A program made the position numbers and the translations under genes. Shown here in pieces: positions 1-9,400 of a stretch of DNA of 47,992 nucleotides (positions are counted from its first letter, which is position 1; each line of letters opens with the position of its first letter). The stretch covers positions 1 to 47,992 of the forward strand of contig CACNDL010000007.1 of the NCBI GenBank assembly GCA_902619265.1, written 5' to 3'. The notes beneath the pieces are model-generated. The model had not been told where the DNA came from and ran no database searches. It saw only the letters and a program-made list of their open reading frames with translations. This DNA comes from an uncultured SAR86 cluster bacterium (GTDB taxonomy: Bacteria; Pseudomonadota; Gammaproteobacteria; Magnimaribacterales; TMED112).

Positions 1-2
1 CT

Positions 3-2789
3 TATAATGTCGGAGGATCCCTTGGCGTTCAAGGCCCATTTGCTCTTGATTCAGATCTAAACAGCGAAGACTATGAAAATGTAACAAATAACTTTACAAA
101 CAGAGCTCAATTCTTAGATACTGCTTCAACATTACTTGGTTGGGTTGGTGGTGAAGATGATGTTGACCTATATCAAGTGATAGCTGGTCCAGGCAGGATA
201 AATCTCGAACTCACAATGGTAAATCACGATGGTAATCCAGGAAACACCAATAATAACGTTGATTTAGATATGTTTGTGGTTGATGCCCAGGAAAATACAA
301 ACAATGTTGGAGGTACGTATGCAAAAGTTGAAACGGCCTATATACCAGCTGGTGAGGGAGATATTTATTACGTAATTATTGATCATTATCGTGTTGATAA
401 TTCTGTACCTTCGGCCTATGTACTTACCCAAACACCTACATTCGCCAGTACCTCTGAACAAAAAGACGCAGCAGCACGAGCAAATGCCGATTTTAATATT
501 GATGAAATACTAATAGCCAAAAAGCCTACCTTTAACCGAGCAAGTCTAAATGAAACAGAAAATGAACTCACACAAGATATGGGAAGTTCAGATGGTGGTC
601 TAGTCAATATGTCTTTATTTGAATTGGAACAAATTGCAGGACTTGGAGACGATCAAGACTATACATCTACCTTGAAAACCAATTTTCCAGAAGCCTATAA
701 GAAAGGTAGATACATGAAAGCTATATCTGTTCTAAGTAACAGATCACCAAACCTGTTTATAGAGCCAAGTTGGCAAAGATATATTCAAGTTGAATCCTTT
801 ACACCTGATCCAAGATATGACACTTACCAATGGTGGAATTTTGATGTTGTGAACATACCCGAAGCCCTAGATATATTGGGGCAAGAAGTTAAGCCAGTTA
901 ACGTTGCTGTACTTGATTCTGGTAGCCCATTTTCTATAGATCCAGCCTATGCTGGCTCTATATTTGATACTCAATGGGGCTGGGATATGGAAGATAATGA
1001 TCCTCTGGCAGATGATGAGGAATTTACAACTGGTTCGTTCAGTCATGGTACTCACGTTGGTAGTACCATTTCAATGTTAAACGATGGTATTGATGGTAAC
1101 GGTATGGCAGCAAGAGTAACACCTCTAAGAGTTTGTTATCAAAATGGTTGTGGACCAACATATGCTGCGTATTTATACCTCAATGGAGATGCTAATGACT
1201 CTGGTACAAATTTTGCGCAAAGAAGTAATGGTCAAAAATTGCATTCAATGAATATGAGTTATGGTGGAAGTGGTGGTAGTGCAACCTCTTCATCCTGCTT
1301 GAAGTTAGGAGAGCTAGCTGACAAAGGTGTATTAATAGCCTCATCCTCTGGAAATGGTGGTATTGGTTCAATTGGGTGGCCATCCGCTTGTCCAAAAGTC
1401 TATGCAGTTGGAGCTACTAATGGTACAGACAGAAGGTCAAGCTATTCATCAACGAATGAATATGTTGCTTTCTCTGCACCAGGTGGTGAGTATTCAGACT
1501 GGAACGCAGATGGAGTTGATGATCTTGTTTATGCATATGCATACGTAGATAGCTCTGTTCAGTCGAACAATAATGGAAACCCAATGATAGGAGCTCAAGG
1601 AACCTCTATGGCTTCACCTCACGGAGCTGGTTTTCTAGGATTAATCAAATACTATTACGAAGACATTGTTAAACCTTTCGAATCAAATGCTTCTCTTCCT
1701 ACATCTCTAACATACGTCGAAGTAGATAAAATGCTGGCAGCTAACCTTCTTACAAACGATGTGAATAAAGAAGCTAGACCGAATGATTCAGTTGCTCGTC
1801 CAGGTTGGGACGAACATTTGGGATATGGAATAATTGATTTACATAAAGCTATACAGGCAATTGATTCTTTCCAAGATGGATATTTTACAAGTTTTGATAG
1901 TTTGCCGTACTATGAAGGGCCTTCAGTTGTAACATTAAATTCGCAAGACTCTTATCAAGGCCAATTTACAATCACACCAAGCGGAGCAGCAGGAGAGGGA
2001 TTCAATGATGTTACATACACATACCAATCCGAGTTTATAGAAGTTGAAGCTAATGGTTTGAATTTCACAGTTAAAAAACAGAATGATTATGATTGGGCAG
2101 GTTGGGTCAATACAACAATACTATTTGATTTCCCATTAGTCGAAGGTGCAGATTTACCGTTCGATGGTTACGAACTACTTTCAGTAGGAATCAATGTAAT
2201 ATTCAATGTAATTGGGGAAGCTTATGATATTAACTTCCCAGCATTAAGAGCAAGGCTTCTTGATATAAACGGTGTCCCAGTTGCTGAAGTGACATCTGCC
2301 ATCATTGATGGCCAAGGAAATTTTGTTTTTACAAGCATCGATCCAGGGACATACAGAATGGTAATAGGTTCAGATATTAACGGAGATAACTCTTGGGGAG
2401 GTCCAGGTGAAATGTCAGGATCAAGCTCTAACTTTGAAATAACAGACTCAAACGTTTCAGATTTGTCAATTACTTTATCTCCAGAATTAGCTGGAGAAAT
2501 AAATAATGCACCTGTTATAACATCTTCTCCTTTCACAGATGCATATGTGAATCAACTATATTTTTATGGTGTTAGAGCCAATGATGAAGATGGGGACTCA
2601 CTAAGTTACTCTATTGAACTAGTTAATAGAGAAACTGGCACAACAGCAGACTTTTTATCTATTTCATCAAATGGAGCTGTTACAGGAACTCCAAGAGAAG
2701 ACGATGTTGGTGAGTATGATGCATCGATAATTGTTTCTGATGGCGTCGATGCTGCAATTCAAGAATTTATTCTTAGTGTGAATGAATAA
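3..2789 (+). CDS. Secreted subtilisin-like (S8) serine protease, 5' end outside window
   Basis: The frame is open from base 3, so the gene begins upstream and signal peptide and true start are not visible. The catalytic triad of family S8 is present: Asp in VAVLDSG (codon 915), His in SHGTHVG (codon 1044) and Ser in GTSMASPHGAG (codon 1605), with the oxyanion Asn in SSSGNGG between His and Ser. The part before the protease domain (about 120-450) resembles a pre-peptidase C-terminal (PPC-like) beta domain. The last ~90 residues, with NAPVITSSP, DEDGDSLSY and GAVTGTPREDDVGEY, look like a putative-Ig/cadherin-like (He_PIG) domain. Such proteins are normally exported and digest extracellular protein. 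A DUF3089 gene follows after 3 bases. The protease call is very safe; the accessory domain names are less sure. Confidence 0.93.
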   Translation, partial: YNVGGSLGVQGPFALDSDLNSEDYENVTNNFTNRAQFLDTASTLLGWVGGEDDVDLYQVIAGPGRINLELTMVNHDGNPGNTNNNVDLDMFVVDAQENTNNVGGTYAKVETAYIPAGEGDIYYVIIDHYRVDNSVPSAYVLTQTPTFASTSEQKDAAARANADFNIDEILIAKKPTFNRASLNETENELTQDMGSSDGGLVNMSLFELEQIAGLGDDQDYTSTLKTNFPEAYKKGRYMKAISVLSNRSPNLFIEPSWQRYIQVESFTPDPRYDTYQWWNFDVVNIPEALDILGQEVKPVNVAVLDSGSPFSIDPAYAGSIFDTQWGWDMEDNDPLADDEEFTTGSFSHGTHVGSTISMLNDGIDGNGMAARVTPLRVCYQNGCGPTYAAYLYLNGDANDSGTNFAQRSNGQKLHSMNMSYGGSGGSATSSSCLKLGELADKGVLIASSSGNGGIGSIGWPSACPKVYAVGATNGTDRRSSYSSTNEYVAFSAPGGEYSDWNADGVDDLVYAYAYVDSSVQSNNNGNPMIGAQGTSMASPHGAGFLGLIKYYYEDIVKPFESNASLPTSLTYVEVDKMLAANLLTNDVNKEARPNDSVARPGWDEHLGYGIIDLHKAIQAIDSFQDGYFTSFDSLPYYEGPSVVTLNSQDSYQGQFTITPSGAAGEGFNDVTYTYQSEFIEVEANGLNFTVKKQNDYDWAGWVNTTILFDFPLVEGADLPFDGYELLSVGINVIFNVIGEAYDINFPALRARLLDINGVPVAEVTSAIIDGQGNFVFTSIDPGTYRMVIGSDINGDNSWGGPGEMSGSSSNFEITDSNVSDLSITLSPELAGEINNAPVITSSPFTDAYVNQLYFYGVRANDEDGDSLSYSIELVNRETGTTADFLSISSNGAVTGTPREDDVGEYDASIIVSDGVDAAIQEFILSVNE

Positions 2790-2792
2790 AAC

Positions 2793-3896
2793 ATGGACAA
2801 AAACAGTCCGTCGTTAGATAAATTTTTCTCCTCCATAACACCAAAACAATCATTTAGTAGTTTAACTTCACCCAATGCACCTGATTATGCTAAGCAGGAA
2901 TCATGGGCAGCTTTTCCGGGGAAAAAATCTGTGGCTTTATTGGAACCAAAAATGGAAAGCCAAAATAAATTAAAAAAAATTGATTGTTTTTTTATTCATC
3001 CAACAGGTTTTTTTCTTAAAGAGTGGAATTTTGATATGAATCCAGATTCTGCAACATCTCAAAGAACAGACCTAATGCTCGCTACTCAAGCAACAGTTTT
3101 TAATAATGAGTGTAATATTTATGCACCAGAATACAGACAAGCAACTTTTGCTGCAATATCTCAGAATTTAGGCAGCAATAGTTCTCAAGCATTAGATCTA
3201 GCATATTTAGATGTTAAAGAAGCATTTAGATATTTCTTAGAAAATCATTCAGAAGATAAACCTTTTTTTCTTGCTTCACACAGTCAAGGCTCATTACATG
3301 CTCAAAGATTATTAACTGAAAAAGAATTTAAAGAAGTTTTTTCAAAGCAACTCATCACAGCATATTTAATTGGATATCCATTAGAGGATCAATATCTCAA
3401 AAATCTTGCAGCATCAGTTTGTACAAGATTCCTTGATGAGGGAATTATTATTCAATTCCAAACAGTCGGGGAAAATGTTATTAGGTCAAGATTAAAATTT
3501 TGGATGTTTGATGGAAAGAAGTACAGTCTTCAGAGAATAAATCAACTTGCCACAACAAATCCGATATCTTTCTCAAAATCTAAAGGATGGGTAAAGAATG
3601 AAATAAATTCTTTATTAATGCCAAAAATTTCAGGAATCTCACCTCTTTTTGATTATGGAGCAACAAATAAGAATAATAGCTATGTGAGAGAAATTAATTT
3701 TGCTGATGATCAAAACTTTTATGCAAGAATAGGAAAAACTGGTTTCCTTGAAACAAAAGGATCAACAATTGACAGAATTTTAAAGAACGATTTCCTGGGT
3801 GAAAAAGACTTACATATTTGGGATTATCAAATTTTTTGGAATCATCTCAGAAAGGATGTTGAAAAAAAAGCAAAGAAACTTAAAGAAAAAATTTGA
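2793..3896 (+). CDS. DUF3089-family alpha/beta hydrolase
   Basis: This 367-residue protein matches the DUF3089 type of alpha/beta hydrolase: IHPTG at 69-73, NIYAPEYRQ at 108-116, and a nucleophile elbow SHSQGS with Ser164. No signal peptide or membrane segment is seen, so it is probably cytoplasmic. The substrate is unknown; an ester is a reasonable guess from the fold. It starts at ATG three bases after the protease stop and its own stop overlaps the next gene by 4 bases, so it is probably co-transcribed with the protease and the transporter. Family membership is by motif recognition only. Confidence 0.8.
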   Translation: MDKNSPSLDKFFSSITPKQSFSSLTSPNAPDYAKQESWAAFPGKKSVALLEPKMESQNKLKKIDCFFIHPTGFFLKEWNFDMNPDSATSQRTDLMLATQATVFNNECNIYAPEYRQATFAAISQNLGSNSSQALDLAYLDVKEAFRYFLENHSEDKPFFLASHSQGSLHAQRLLTEKEFKEVFSKQLITAYLIGYPLEDQYLKNLAASVCTRFLDEGIIIQFQTVGENVIRSRLKFWMFDGKKYSLQRINQLATTNPISFSKSKGWVKNEINSLLMPKISGISPLFDYGATNKNNSYVREINFADDQNFYARIGKTGFLETKGSTIDRILKNDFLGEKDLHIWDYQIFWNHLRKDVEKKAKKLKEKI

Positions 3897-5275
3897 AGAT
3901 AAATAACATACAAAAATTTTCATTTGGATTAGGTGGTGGTGTCAATGCAATTAAAACTGATTTTTTTGTATGGTACCTTGGTGCTTACTATTTAACAGTA
4001 TTAGGTTTAAATCCTCTCTTAACAGGTTTTGCTCTGCTAACAGCTTTAGTTATAGATGCGATAAGTGACCCCTTAATAGGTACATTTTCAGACAGAATCA
4101 GATCTAAATTTGGAAGAAGACATCTATTGATGGCTTTTTCACTTTTCCCAATCTCACTAAGTTATTTAATGCTGTTTTTACCTGATCCAGATTGGGCAGA
4201 AAATCAAATATTTTTATTTATGTGGCTATTAATTTTCGCAGTTATTACCAGATTCTCAGTTACATTATTCGATATACCACATAGAGCTTTAGCAGCTGAA
4301 ATACCAGAATCATATGAAGATAAGGCAAGTGTTATGTCGCTTCGTGAGGGGTTTCAGTCACTTATTGCTCTATCACATTCATTTATTATTTTGCCATTTA
4401 TAAATCTTGATGGTAACGATCAGTGGTTTAATGTGGGCATAATCGGATCAATCATTATGTTTGTATTGGGGCTGATATCGATTATTGGAACAATGAGCTT
4501 AATACCCAATCTATATCAATGGCCTGAAACAAAAGAAAACAACAATCCTTTCAAAGAAATCCAAAAACAAATGAGTTTCGTTTACAGAAATAAAACTATA
4601 ATTTTATTTCTCTTAGGCTCTATAACAATTCAACTTGCATGGGGCTTAGCCAATAGTCTTACATTCTTAACTCAAACTCAATTCTGGGGTCTGACATCTC
4701 TTCAAATTCAGGAATTTATTAAGATTTATTTTCTATCCACAATTGTGAGCTGGTTTTTAGTTCCAAAATTAGTAAAAAAATTTGAAAAGAAGACAATCTT
4801 GTTATTTAGTCTCGTTGTAATAGGGGTTTTTCAAGCAACTCCGTTTATTTTATATAAAGTTGGAGCGGTACCGGAGATTGGCAGCAACTCACTAGTGTAC
4901 TTTCTTTCAATATTTATTTTTGTAACTGGCACATTCTCCATAATGAGTCTTATGACGAGGGAATCTATGGTTCCTGATATGATTGATCAGGTTCAGCAGG
5001 AATCAAACTTAAGACAAGATGGGGCAATAAGCTCTCTTACTTCTTTTTGCGCAAAGTGCATGACAGGATTAGGTCAATTTTTCTCAATGTTTGTTTTATG
5101 GTTAATCTCATTTCCGCAAGGATCTATTGAAGCTACATTTGAACAAAGAGAAATGCTAGCCTTATTTCAAGGCCCGTTGATAATGCTTTTATTTGTTATC
5201 CCGATAGTAATATTTTCAGGTTATAAAATTGATCGAAAAAAACATAAGGAAATACTTAAAAAAATTAAAACTTAA
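3893..5275 (+). CDS. MFS_2 / GPH-family sugar:cation symporter
   Basis: This 460-residue protein has about 12 hydrophobic segments and the signature of the glycoside-pentoside-hexuronide (GPH, MelB-like) family: in the N-terminal half IDAISDPLIGTFSDR followed by a basic FGRRH loop, and DIPHRALAAEIPESYEDKASV after TM4. Members import sugars or glycosides with Na+ or H+. The start is TTG at 3893, overlapping the TGA of the upstream gene; the next residues KINNIQKFSFGLG fit a normal GPH N-terminus. The position behind a protease and a hydrolase suggests a nutrient-uptake group. The substrate cannot be told from sequence. Confidence 0.88.
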   Translation: MKINNIQKFSFGLGGGVNAIKTDFFVWYLGAYYLTVLGLNPLLTGFALLTALVIDAISDPLIGTFSDRIRSKFGRRHLLMAFSLFPISLSYLMLFLPDPDWAENQIFLFMWLLIFAVITRFSVTLFDIPHRALAAEIPESYEDKASVMSLREGFQSLIALSHSFIILPFINLDGNDQWFNVGIIGSIIMFVLGLISIIGTMSLIPNLYQWPETKENNNPFKEIQKQMSFVYRNKTIILFLLGSITIQLAWGLANSLTFLTQTQFWGLTSLQIQEFIKIYFLSTIVSWFLVPKLVKKFEKKTILLFSLVVIGVFQATPFILYKVGAVPEIGSNSLVYFLSIFIFVTGTFSIMSLMTRESMVPDMIDQVQQESNLRQDGAISSLTSFCAKCMTGLGQFFSMFVLWLISFPQGSIEATFEQREMLALFQGPLIMLLFVIPIVIFSGYKIDRKKHKEILKKIKT

Positions 5276-5306
5276 AAGAAGAATCTTATTTTGAACTGAA
5301 AGAGTA

Positions 5307-5312
5307 TATAAT
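5307..5312 (+). promoter_or_regulatory. Candidate -10 box for the nitroreductase gene
   Basis: A perfect TATAAT lies 23 bases before the ATG at 5336, in the only gap (60 bases) between the transporter and the nitroreductase. No good -35 is found at 16-18 bases upstream; TTGAAC at 5291 is only 10 bases away. TAAAAT at 5321 is an alternative -10 that would put transcription start at or next to the ATG. No Shine-Dalgarno sequence precedes the start codon. Confidence 0.35.
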
Positions 5313-5335
5313 TTAATGTCTAAAATTAACGATCT

Positions 5336-6001
5336 ATGGAACTAAAAGACGCAATTGCCAAAAGATATTCTGTAAGAAGCTACCTTGATAAAAAGGTAGA
5401 TAAGGAATTAGTTAAAGAAATCCTTGAGGTATCAAAAAGAGCCCCGTCGGGTGTGAACTCACAGCCATGGAAGATATATGTTGTCATGGGTGATGCAAGA
5501 GATAAATTAGTAAATGAAGCTTGTGAAAAATTTGATAAGGGAGAATTAGAAAAAGAGGAATATCAAGTTTATCCAACTGAAAGACCTGATTGGTATAAGG
5601 CAAGACAAAGAGCAGCCGGATTTGCTTTATATGGAGCCGTTGGTATTGGAAGGGAAGATGCAGACAAAAGAATTACTCAAGCTCGAAAGAATTATGAGCT
5701 TTTTGGAGCTCCAGTTGGTATATTTGTGACCGTTCATAAATCTGTTGGTCCAAACGGTTGGGGGCACGTTGGTCATCTTATTCAAAATATATGTTTAGCT
5801 TCTGTAGATGCAGGGCTTGCAACATGTCTCCAAGAAGCTTGGGCAGGATTTCCAAATCTCGTGAAAGAGCATGTTGGTTATGGAGATGAAGAAATATTAT
5901 GGTGTGGCATTGCACTAGGGTATGAGGATTCAAATCATCCAGTAAATAGCTTCAGGACTGAAAGGGAAGAGTTTGAAAGCTACGCCAAAATCCTAGAATA
6001 A
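5336..6001 (+). CDS. Nitroreductase-family FMN oxidoreductase
   Basis: The 221-residue protein is a nitroreductase-family flavoenzyme. Early motifs are YSVRSY at 11-16 (FMN phosphate contact) and RAPSGVNSQPW at 35-45. Late motifs are LATCLQEAW and the glycine-rich IALGYED stretch near residue 205. Such enzymes bind FMN and reduce nitroaromatics, quinones or enones with NAD(P)H; the natural substrate here is unknown. Length is normal for the family. The stop TAA shares its last A with the ATG of the following hydrolase, so the two are co-translated. Confidence 0.88.
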   Translation: MELKDAIAKRYSVRSYLDKKVDKELVKEILEVSKRAPSGVNSQPWKIYVVMGDARDKLVNEACEKFDKGELEKEEYQVYPTERPDWYKARQRAAGFALYGAVGIGREDADKRITQARKNYELFGAPVGIFVTVHKSVGPNGWGHVGHLIQNICLASVDAGLATCLQEAWAGFPNLVKEHVGYGDEEILWCGIALGYEDSNHPVNSFRTEREEFESYAKILE

Positions 6002-6909
6002 TGAAAGAATTTTCTTATCCCAGCAAACACGGAAAGTTAAGAGGAGTGACCTGGGATAAAGTAAAAAATCCTATTGCGACTATTCAAATTTTTCATGGTC
6101 TGGTTGAGTATCATGCTCGCTATGAAGAAACAGCAAAATTTCTTAATAAACACGGATTCATAGTTTACTGTAACGACCATCTTGGGCATGGTCTCAATGT
6201 CACTCATGGTGATCCAAAGGGATTTTTCAAAGAGAAAAATGGATATGAAGCAGTGGTTGACCAGCTGGGTGAATTAAATTCAATCATTCGCAAAGAAAAT
6301 CCAACAATCAAGCACTTTGTCCTGAGTCACAGTTTGGGTACATGTTTTCTTTTGTCGTTATTAAAAAGAAATATCTTTTTTGATGGAGTTGTAATGAGTG
6401 CTGCGTTTAGCGTTAATGGATTTATGTTGTCTTTAAATAAACTAATGCTTTTACTAGAGTATGTAATTAAAGGAAAAATGGGTATAAGCGACGAAATGGA
6501 AAAGCTTACAACACAAAAACATAATTCATTTTTTGAACCAATCAGGACAACACATGATTATTTATCAAGTGATAAACAAAAAGTAGATGAATATGTTGCT
6601 GATGAGTTATGTGGATATCCTAATACAACACAATTGTGGCTTGATCTTGCAGATGGTTTTCATAATTTATGGAGCAAAAAGACTTTTGAGGAGTTCGATG
6701 AAAAAATCCCATTCCTTCATATAAGCGGAGACCAAGATAAGGTTAACAATGATGGTACACAAGCCGAAAACATTCATAACTTATTAATTGAATCAGGCCT
6801 AAAATCAGAATTAAAAATATTTAAAGGTATAAGGCATGAGCCATTTCAAGAAAAGAAAAGGCAGAAAGTTTTTGATACTGTTTTAGACTTTTATTTGTCC
6901 AATCTTTAA
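6001..6909 (+). CDS. Alpha/beta hydrolase, monoacylglycerol lipase/lysophospholipase-like
   Basis: This 302-residue protein belongs to the Hydrolase_4 (serine aminopeptidase S33/lysophospholipase) type: FHGLVEYHARYEETAKFL at 31-48, the NDHLGHGLN stretch around 58-66, the nucleophile elbow SHSLGT with Ser111, a probable acid in SGDQDK (Asp244 or Asp246) and His279 in RHEPF. The first position of the usual GxSxG elbow is Ser instead of Gly. No signal peptide. Its TAA interlocks with the TAA of the convergent bepA gene, the two sharing TTAA. The likely role is hydrolysis of acylglycerols or lysophospholipids, inferred from the family. Confidence 0.85.
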   Translation: MKEFSYPSKHGKLRGVTWDKVKNPIATIQIFHGLVEYHARYEETAKFLNKHGFIVYCNDHLGHGLNVTHGDPKGFFKEKNGYEAVVDQLGELNSIIRKENPTIKHFVLSHSLGTCFLLSLLKRNIFFDGVVMSAAFSVNGFMLSLNKLMLLLEYVIKGKMGISDEMEKLTTQKHNSFFEPIRTTHDYLSSDKQKVDEYVADELCGYPNTTQLWLDLADGFHNLWSKKTFEEFDEKIPFLHISGDQDKVNNDGTQAENIHNLLIESGLKSELKIFKGIRHEPFQEKKRQKVFDTVLDFYLSNL

Positions 6910-8324
6910 GATCTTCGTCTTACTGGTTGAACATAGGACTGCAGAATTAGAATCCTTTCAGTAATAATTTCTCTTATTTTAAAATTATTTCTGGCTATTC
7001 GTCTCGCTTCTTGCAGATCTCTCAAAGCCTCTTCATATCTCCCAGAGTAAAATAGAAATTCACTGTTAGTAAGATGATAACCCAACATATTATTGCTATT
7101 TTTTTGCACCTGACTTAGGTCTTTGAGTAAATTTATATCCACCGGCCTATAAAATTTAATATCTTCTAAAATTTGTTCAGCGGCTACATAGTCTTCCTCT
7201 AAAATATGTGCATTAGCTAAGTTATAGCTTAAAGGGTAGTTGCCGAGTGATACCGATAATAGTTTATTTGTGTAATCTTTACTTTTTCTTATATTGCCAG
7301 ACTCTGTATAAACTTCAGCAATACTTGTTTTTATAATTAAATTATCGGGATGCTTTGCTTCAAGACTTTTAAGTAATTCTATAGATCTCGTGAAGTTTAA
7401 TTTTTTCTTCTCAATGAGAGCCCTTAAGTAGATGTCTTCATCATTTTCACCTATCTCTTTTTCTATTGATCTTATGGAAAGGTTGTCTGTCATTAGAAAC
7501 TCAACTCTTTTTTTGATTAATTGAAAATTTAAACTATCGATTGTACCTGGACTTGGATATTCACGAGCTCTTTCTCTTGATTCTGTGATTCTTCTTGTGG
7601 TAATTGGGTGAGTGAGAAGAAACTCAGGAATATTATCACCAGATAATCTTCTAATTTCTTGCATGTTTTTAAACATTTCAGACATTTGAGTGGTGTCATA
7701 ACCAGATTTTTGTAGCGTTACATAGCCTTCACGATCTGCCTCTGTTTCATAAAGCCTCGAAAACCTAAGTTGTTGAGACACAAGTAATCCTTGGCCTCCA
7801 ATTATTGCAGCAGGACTATTTGTTGCCACGGCCACAACTATTGAGGCTAAAACAGTTGCTAAACTTTGGTTACTTCTGTCGCTGCCTTCTAGTATCTGTC
7901 TAGCAAAGTGTCTTTGACTTAAGTGCGCTAGTTCGTGGGCTATTACTGATGCAAATTGAGCTTCATTATCCGAATATTTAAATAGACCTGCATTCACACC
8001 TATTATGCCACCCGGAGCAGCAAAGGCATTCAAAGAATTATCTTCGATTATTAATAATTCAAATGCTTTTTTACTAACTTTGCTTTGCTCACCAATTTTA
8101 TAAATAAATAGTTCGGTCCATTCTTGAACAACGGGATCATAGAGAATTGCAGACTCTCTTTTTAGATCTCTTAAAAATTGTCTTCCTAAAGCTTCTTCTT
8201 CCGTCTGTGAAACAGCTCCACTTAATCTGTCACCTATTAATGGCAACTCAATGCTGCTCTCTTGTCCATGAGAGTACAAGCTAATGAGAACCAGCTGCAG
8301 TGTAAGGATAGTTTTTTTAATCAT
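6906..8324 (-). CDS. bepA: Periplasmic M48 metalloprotease/chaperone with TPR repeats, BepA-like
   Basis: BepA (YfgC) guards outer-membrane protein assembly at the BAM complex and degrades misfolded LptD or BamA. The 472-residue protein has a signal peptide (MIKKTILTLQLVLISLYS then GQE), the zinc motif HELAH at 130-134, the third ligand in ETEAD (Glu193), a conserved THPITTRR segment near residue 240, and a C-terminal half of TPR-like helices. Length is close to E. coli BepA (487). In E. coli bepA lies beside perM, as it does here, which supports the name. The start ATG has no Shine-Dalgarno sequence but a -10-like box 8 bases upstream. Confidence 0.93.
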   Translation of the reverse strand: MIKKTILTLQLVLISLYSHGQESSIELPLIGDRLSGAVSQTEEEALGRQFLRDLKRESAILYDPVVQEWTELFIYKIGEQSKVSKKAFELLIIEDNSLNAFAAPGGIIGVNAGLFKYSDNEAQFASVIAHELAHLSQRHFARQILEGSDRSNQSLATVLASIVVAVATNSPAAIIGGQGLLVSQQLRFSRLYETEADREGYVTLQKSGYDTTQMSEMFKNMQEIRRLSGDNIPEFLLTHPITTRRITESRERAREYPSPGTIDSLNFQLIKKRVEFLMTDNLSIRSIEKEIGENDEDIYLRALIEKKKLNFTRSIELLKSLEAKHPDNLIIKTSIAEVYTESGNIRKSKDYTNKLLSVSLGNYPLSYNLANAHILEEDYVAAEQILEDIKFYRPVDINLLKDLSQVQKNSNNMLGYHLTNSEFLFYSGRYEEALRDLQEARRIARNNFKIREIITERILILQSYVQPVRRRS

Positions 8325-8332
8325 AAGTTTTA

Positions 8333-8338
8333 ACTATA
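8333..8338 (-). promoter_or_regulatory. Candidate -10 box for bepA, possible leaderless start
   Basis: On the minus strand TATAGT is followed by 8 bases (TAAAACTT) and then the bepA ATG. With the usual 6-7 bases from -10 to +1 the mRNA would begin within two bases of the start codon. There is no purine-rich ribosome binding site. The -35 region at 17 bases (TTATAA) is weak. Confidence 0.45.
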
Positions 8339-8377
8339 ATTATTTGATAGGTATTTTATAAGAAGATTCAATAAAAA

Positions 8378-9400
8378 ATGAAATTAAATAATCTGTTAAA
8401 AAATCAACAATTCATGTTTATGGCCATGGTTTTACTGGGTGGTTTCTTTTCTTTATGGGTTGTTGGAGACCTATCTACCCCGATATTAACTAGTATTGTT
8501 TTGGCTCTATTGTTTAGGCCTATGCAAGTTTACTTCACAAAAATAGGAGTTCCTGAAAGATTAAGTGTTTTCATCACTTTTTTTACTGCTGTTTCACTAG
8601 CTACTTTATTTTTGCTTATTTTTATACCTTTATTTATTAATGAAGCAAATAGATATCTAAGTGAGCTACCAAGTTTGGCGGTGATTGCAGAACCAATAAC
8701 AGATTTACTTGGAGATATAAACGCCCCAAATGAGTCTATTGAAGGTGCACAAAGTTTTTTGAGTGAGATTACTGGCTTTGCGACTGATGCAGTATCATTT
8801 GGTATATCCCGTTTGCAAGATACTGCAAATCTATTTTTGAGCATAATTTTAGTACCCATTTTTTTATTTTTTTGGTTATGGGATACTGATACATTATCTT
8901 CCGGTTTCTCAAAACTAGTACCAAAGAAAAGAAAATTTTTAGTAAGAGTTTGGAACGAAACAAATACTAATTTCCAGAATTATTTCAAAGCTAAATTCAT
9001 TGAAGTATTCGTTGTTGCAGTAACAGGTAGTCTTATGTTCTGGGCATTAGGACTAAACAGTCCTGTTTTGCTGGGAGTATCCTTTGGTTTAAGCCAACTT
9101 ATACCTTTCTTTGGTCCTGTATTTATGACATTCCCAGTTCTTATAGTTAGTCTTGCTCAGTTTGGTCTGGATCCTTATGTAATTGTGATATTACTATTTT
9201 ATGCACTGTTACAAAATATTGATGGGAACATATTTCTGCCGTTCTTAATGTCAGGAGTCGTTAAGTTGCCAGCTGTAGTTGTTCTCTTATCTGTATTTCT
9301 ATTCGGAGCTATTTTTGGGATATGGGGTGTATTTTTTGCAGTACCTATTGCTAGCTTTATAAAATCACTTTTAGATAACTGGAAGTACGTTGATTCTTAA
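8378..9400 (+). CDS. perM: AI-2E family permease, PerM-like
   Basis: The 340-residue membrane protein has the AI-2E transporter (UPF0118/PerM, TC 2.A.86) plan: two N-terminal membrane helices (about 15-30 and 33-50), a third near 65-85, a soluble region about 90-140, then four or five C-terminal helices. Conserved pieces are LVPKKRK, the NFQNYFKAKFIEV stretch and GLSQLIPFFGPV. Function in the family varies (Na+/H+ exchange, signal export) and is not settled for PerM. It is divergent from bepA with 53 bases between starts and overlaps the convergent bcp by 4 bases. AGAAG at 8361 is a poor ribosome site. Confidence 0.85.
   Translation: MKLNNLLKNQQFMFMAMVLLGGFFSLWVVGDLSTPILTSIVLALLFRPMQVYFTKIGVPERLSVFITFFTAVSLATLFLLIFIPLFINEANRYLSELPSLAVIAEPITDLLGDINAPNESIEGAQSFLSEITGFATDAVSFGISRLQDTANLFLSIILVPIFLFFWLWDTDTLSSGFSKLVPKKRKFLVRVWNETNTNFQNYFKAKFIEVFVVAVTGSLMFWALGLNSPVLLGVSFGLSQLIPFFGPVFMTFPVLIVSLAQFGLDPYVIVILLFYALLQNIDGNIFLPFLMSGVVKLPAVVVLLSVFLFGAIFGIWGVFFAVPIASFIKSLLDNWKYVDS

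Noticed and set aside
264-2536. Open frames on the minus strand within the S8 protease gene
   Set aside because: They lack family motifs and ribosome sites and lie inside a strongly coding plus-strand frame.
5291-5312. TTGAAC plus TATAAT as a complete sigma-70 promoter before the nitroreductase
   Set aside because: The spacer is only 10 bases, so the hexamers cannot act together; only the -10 is kept.
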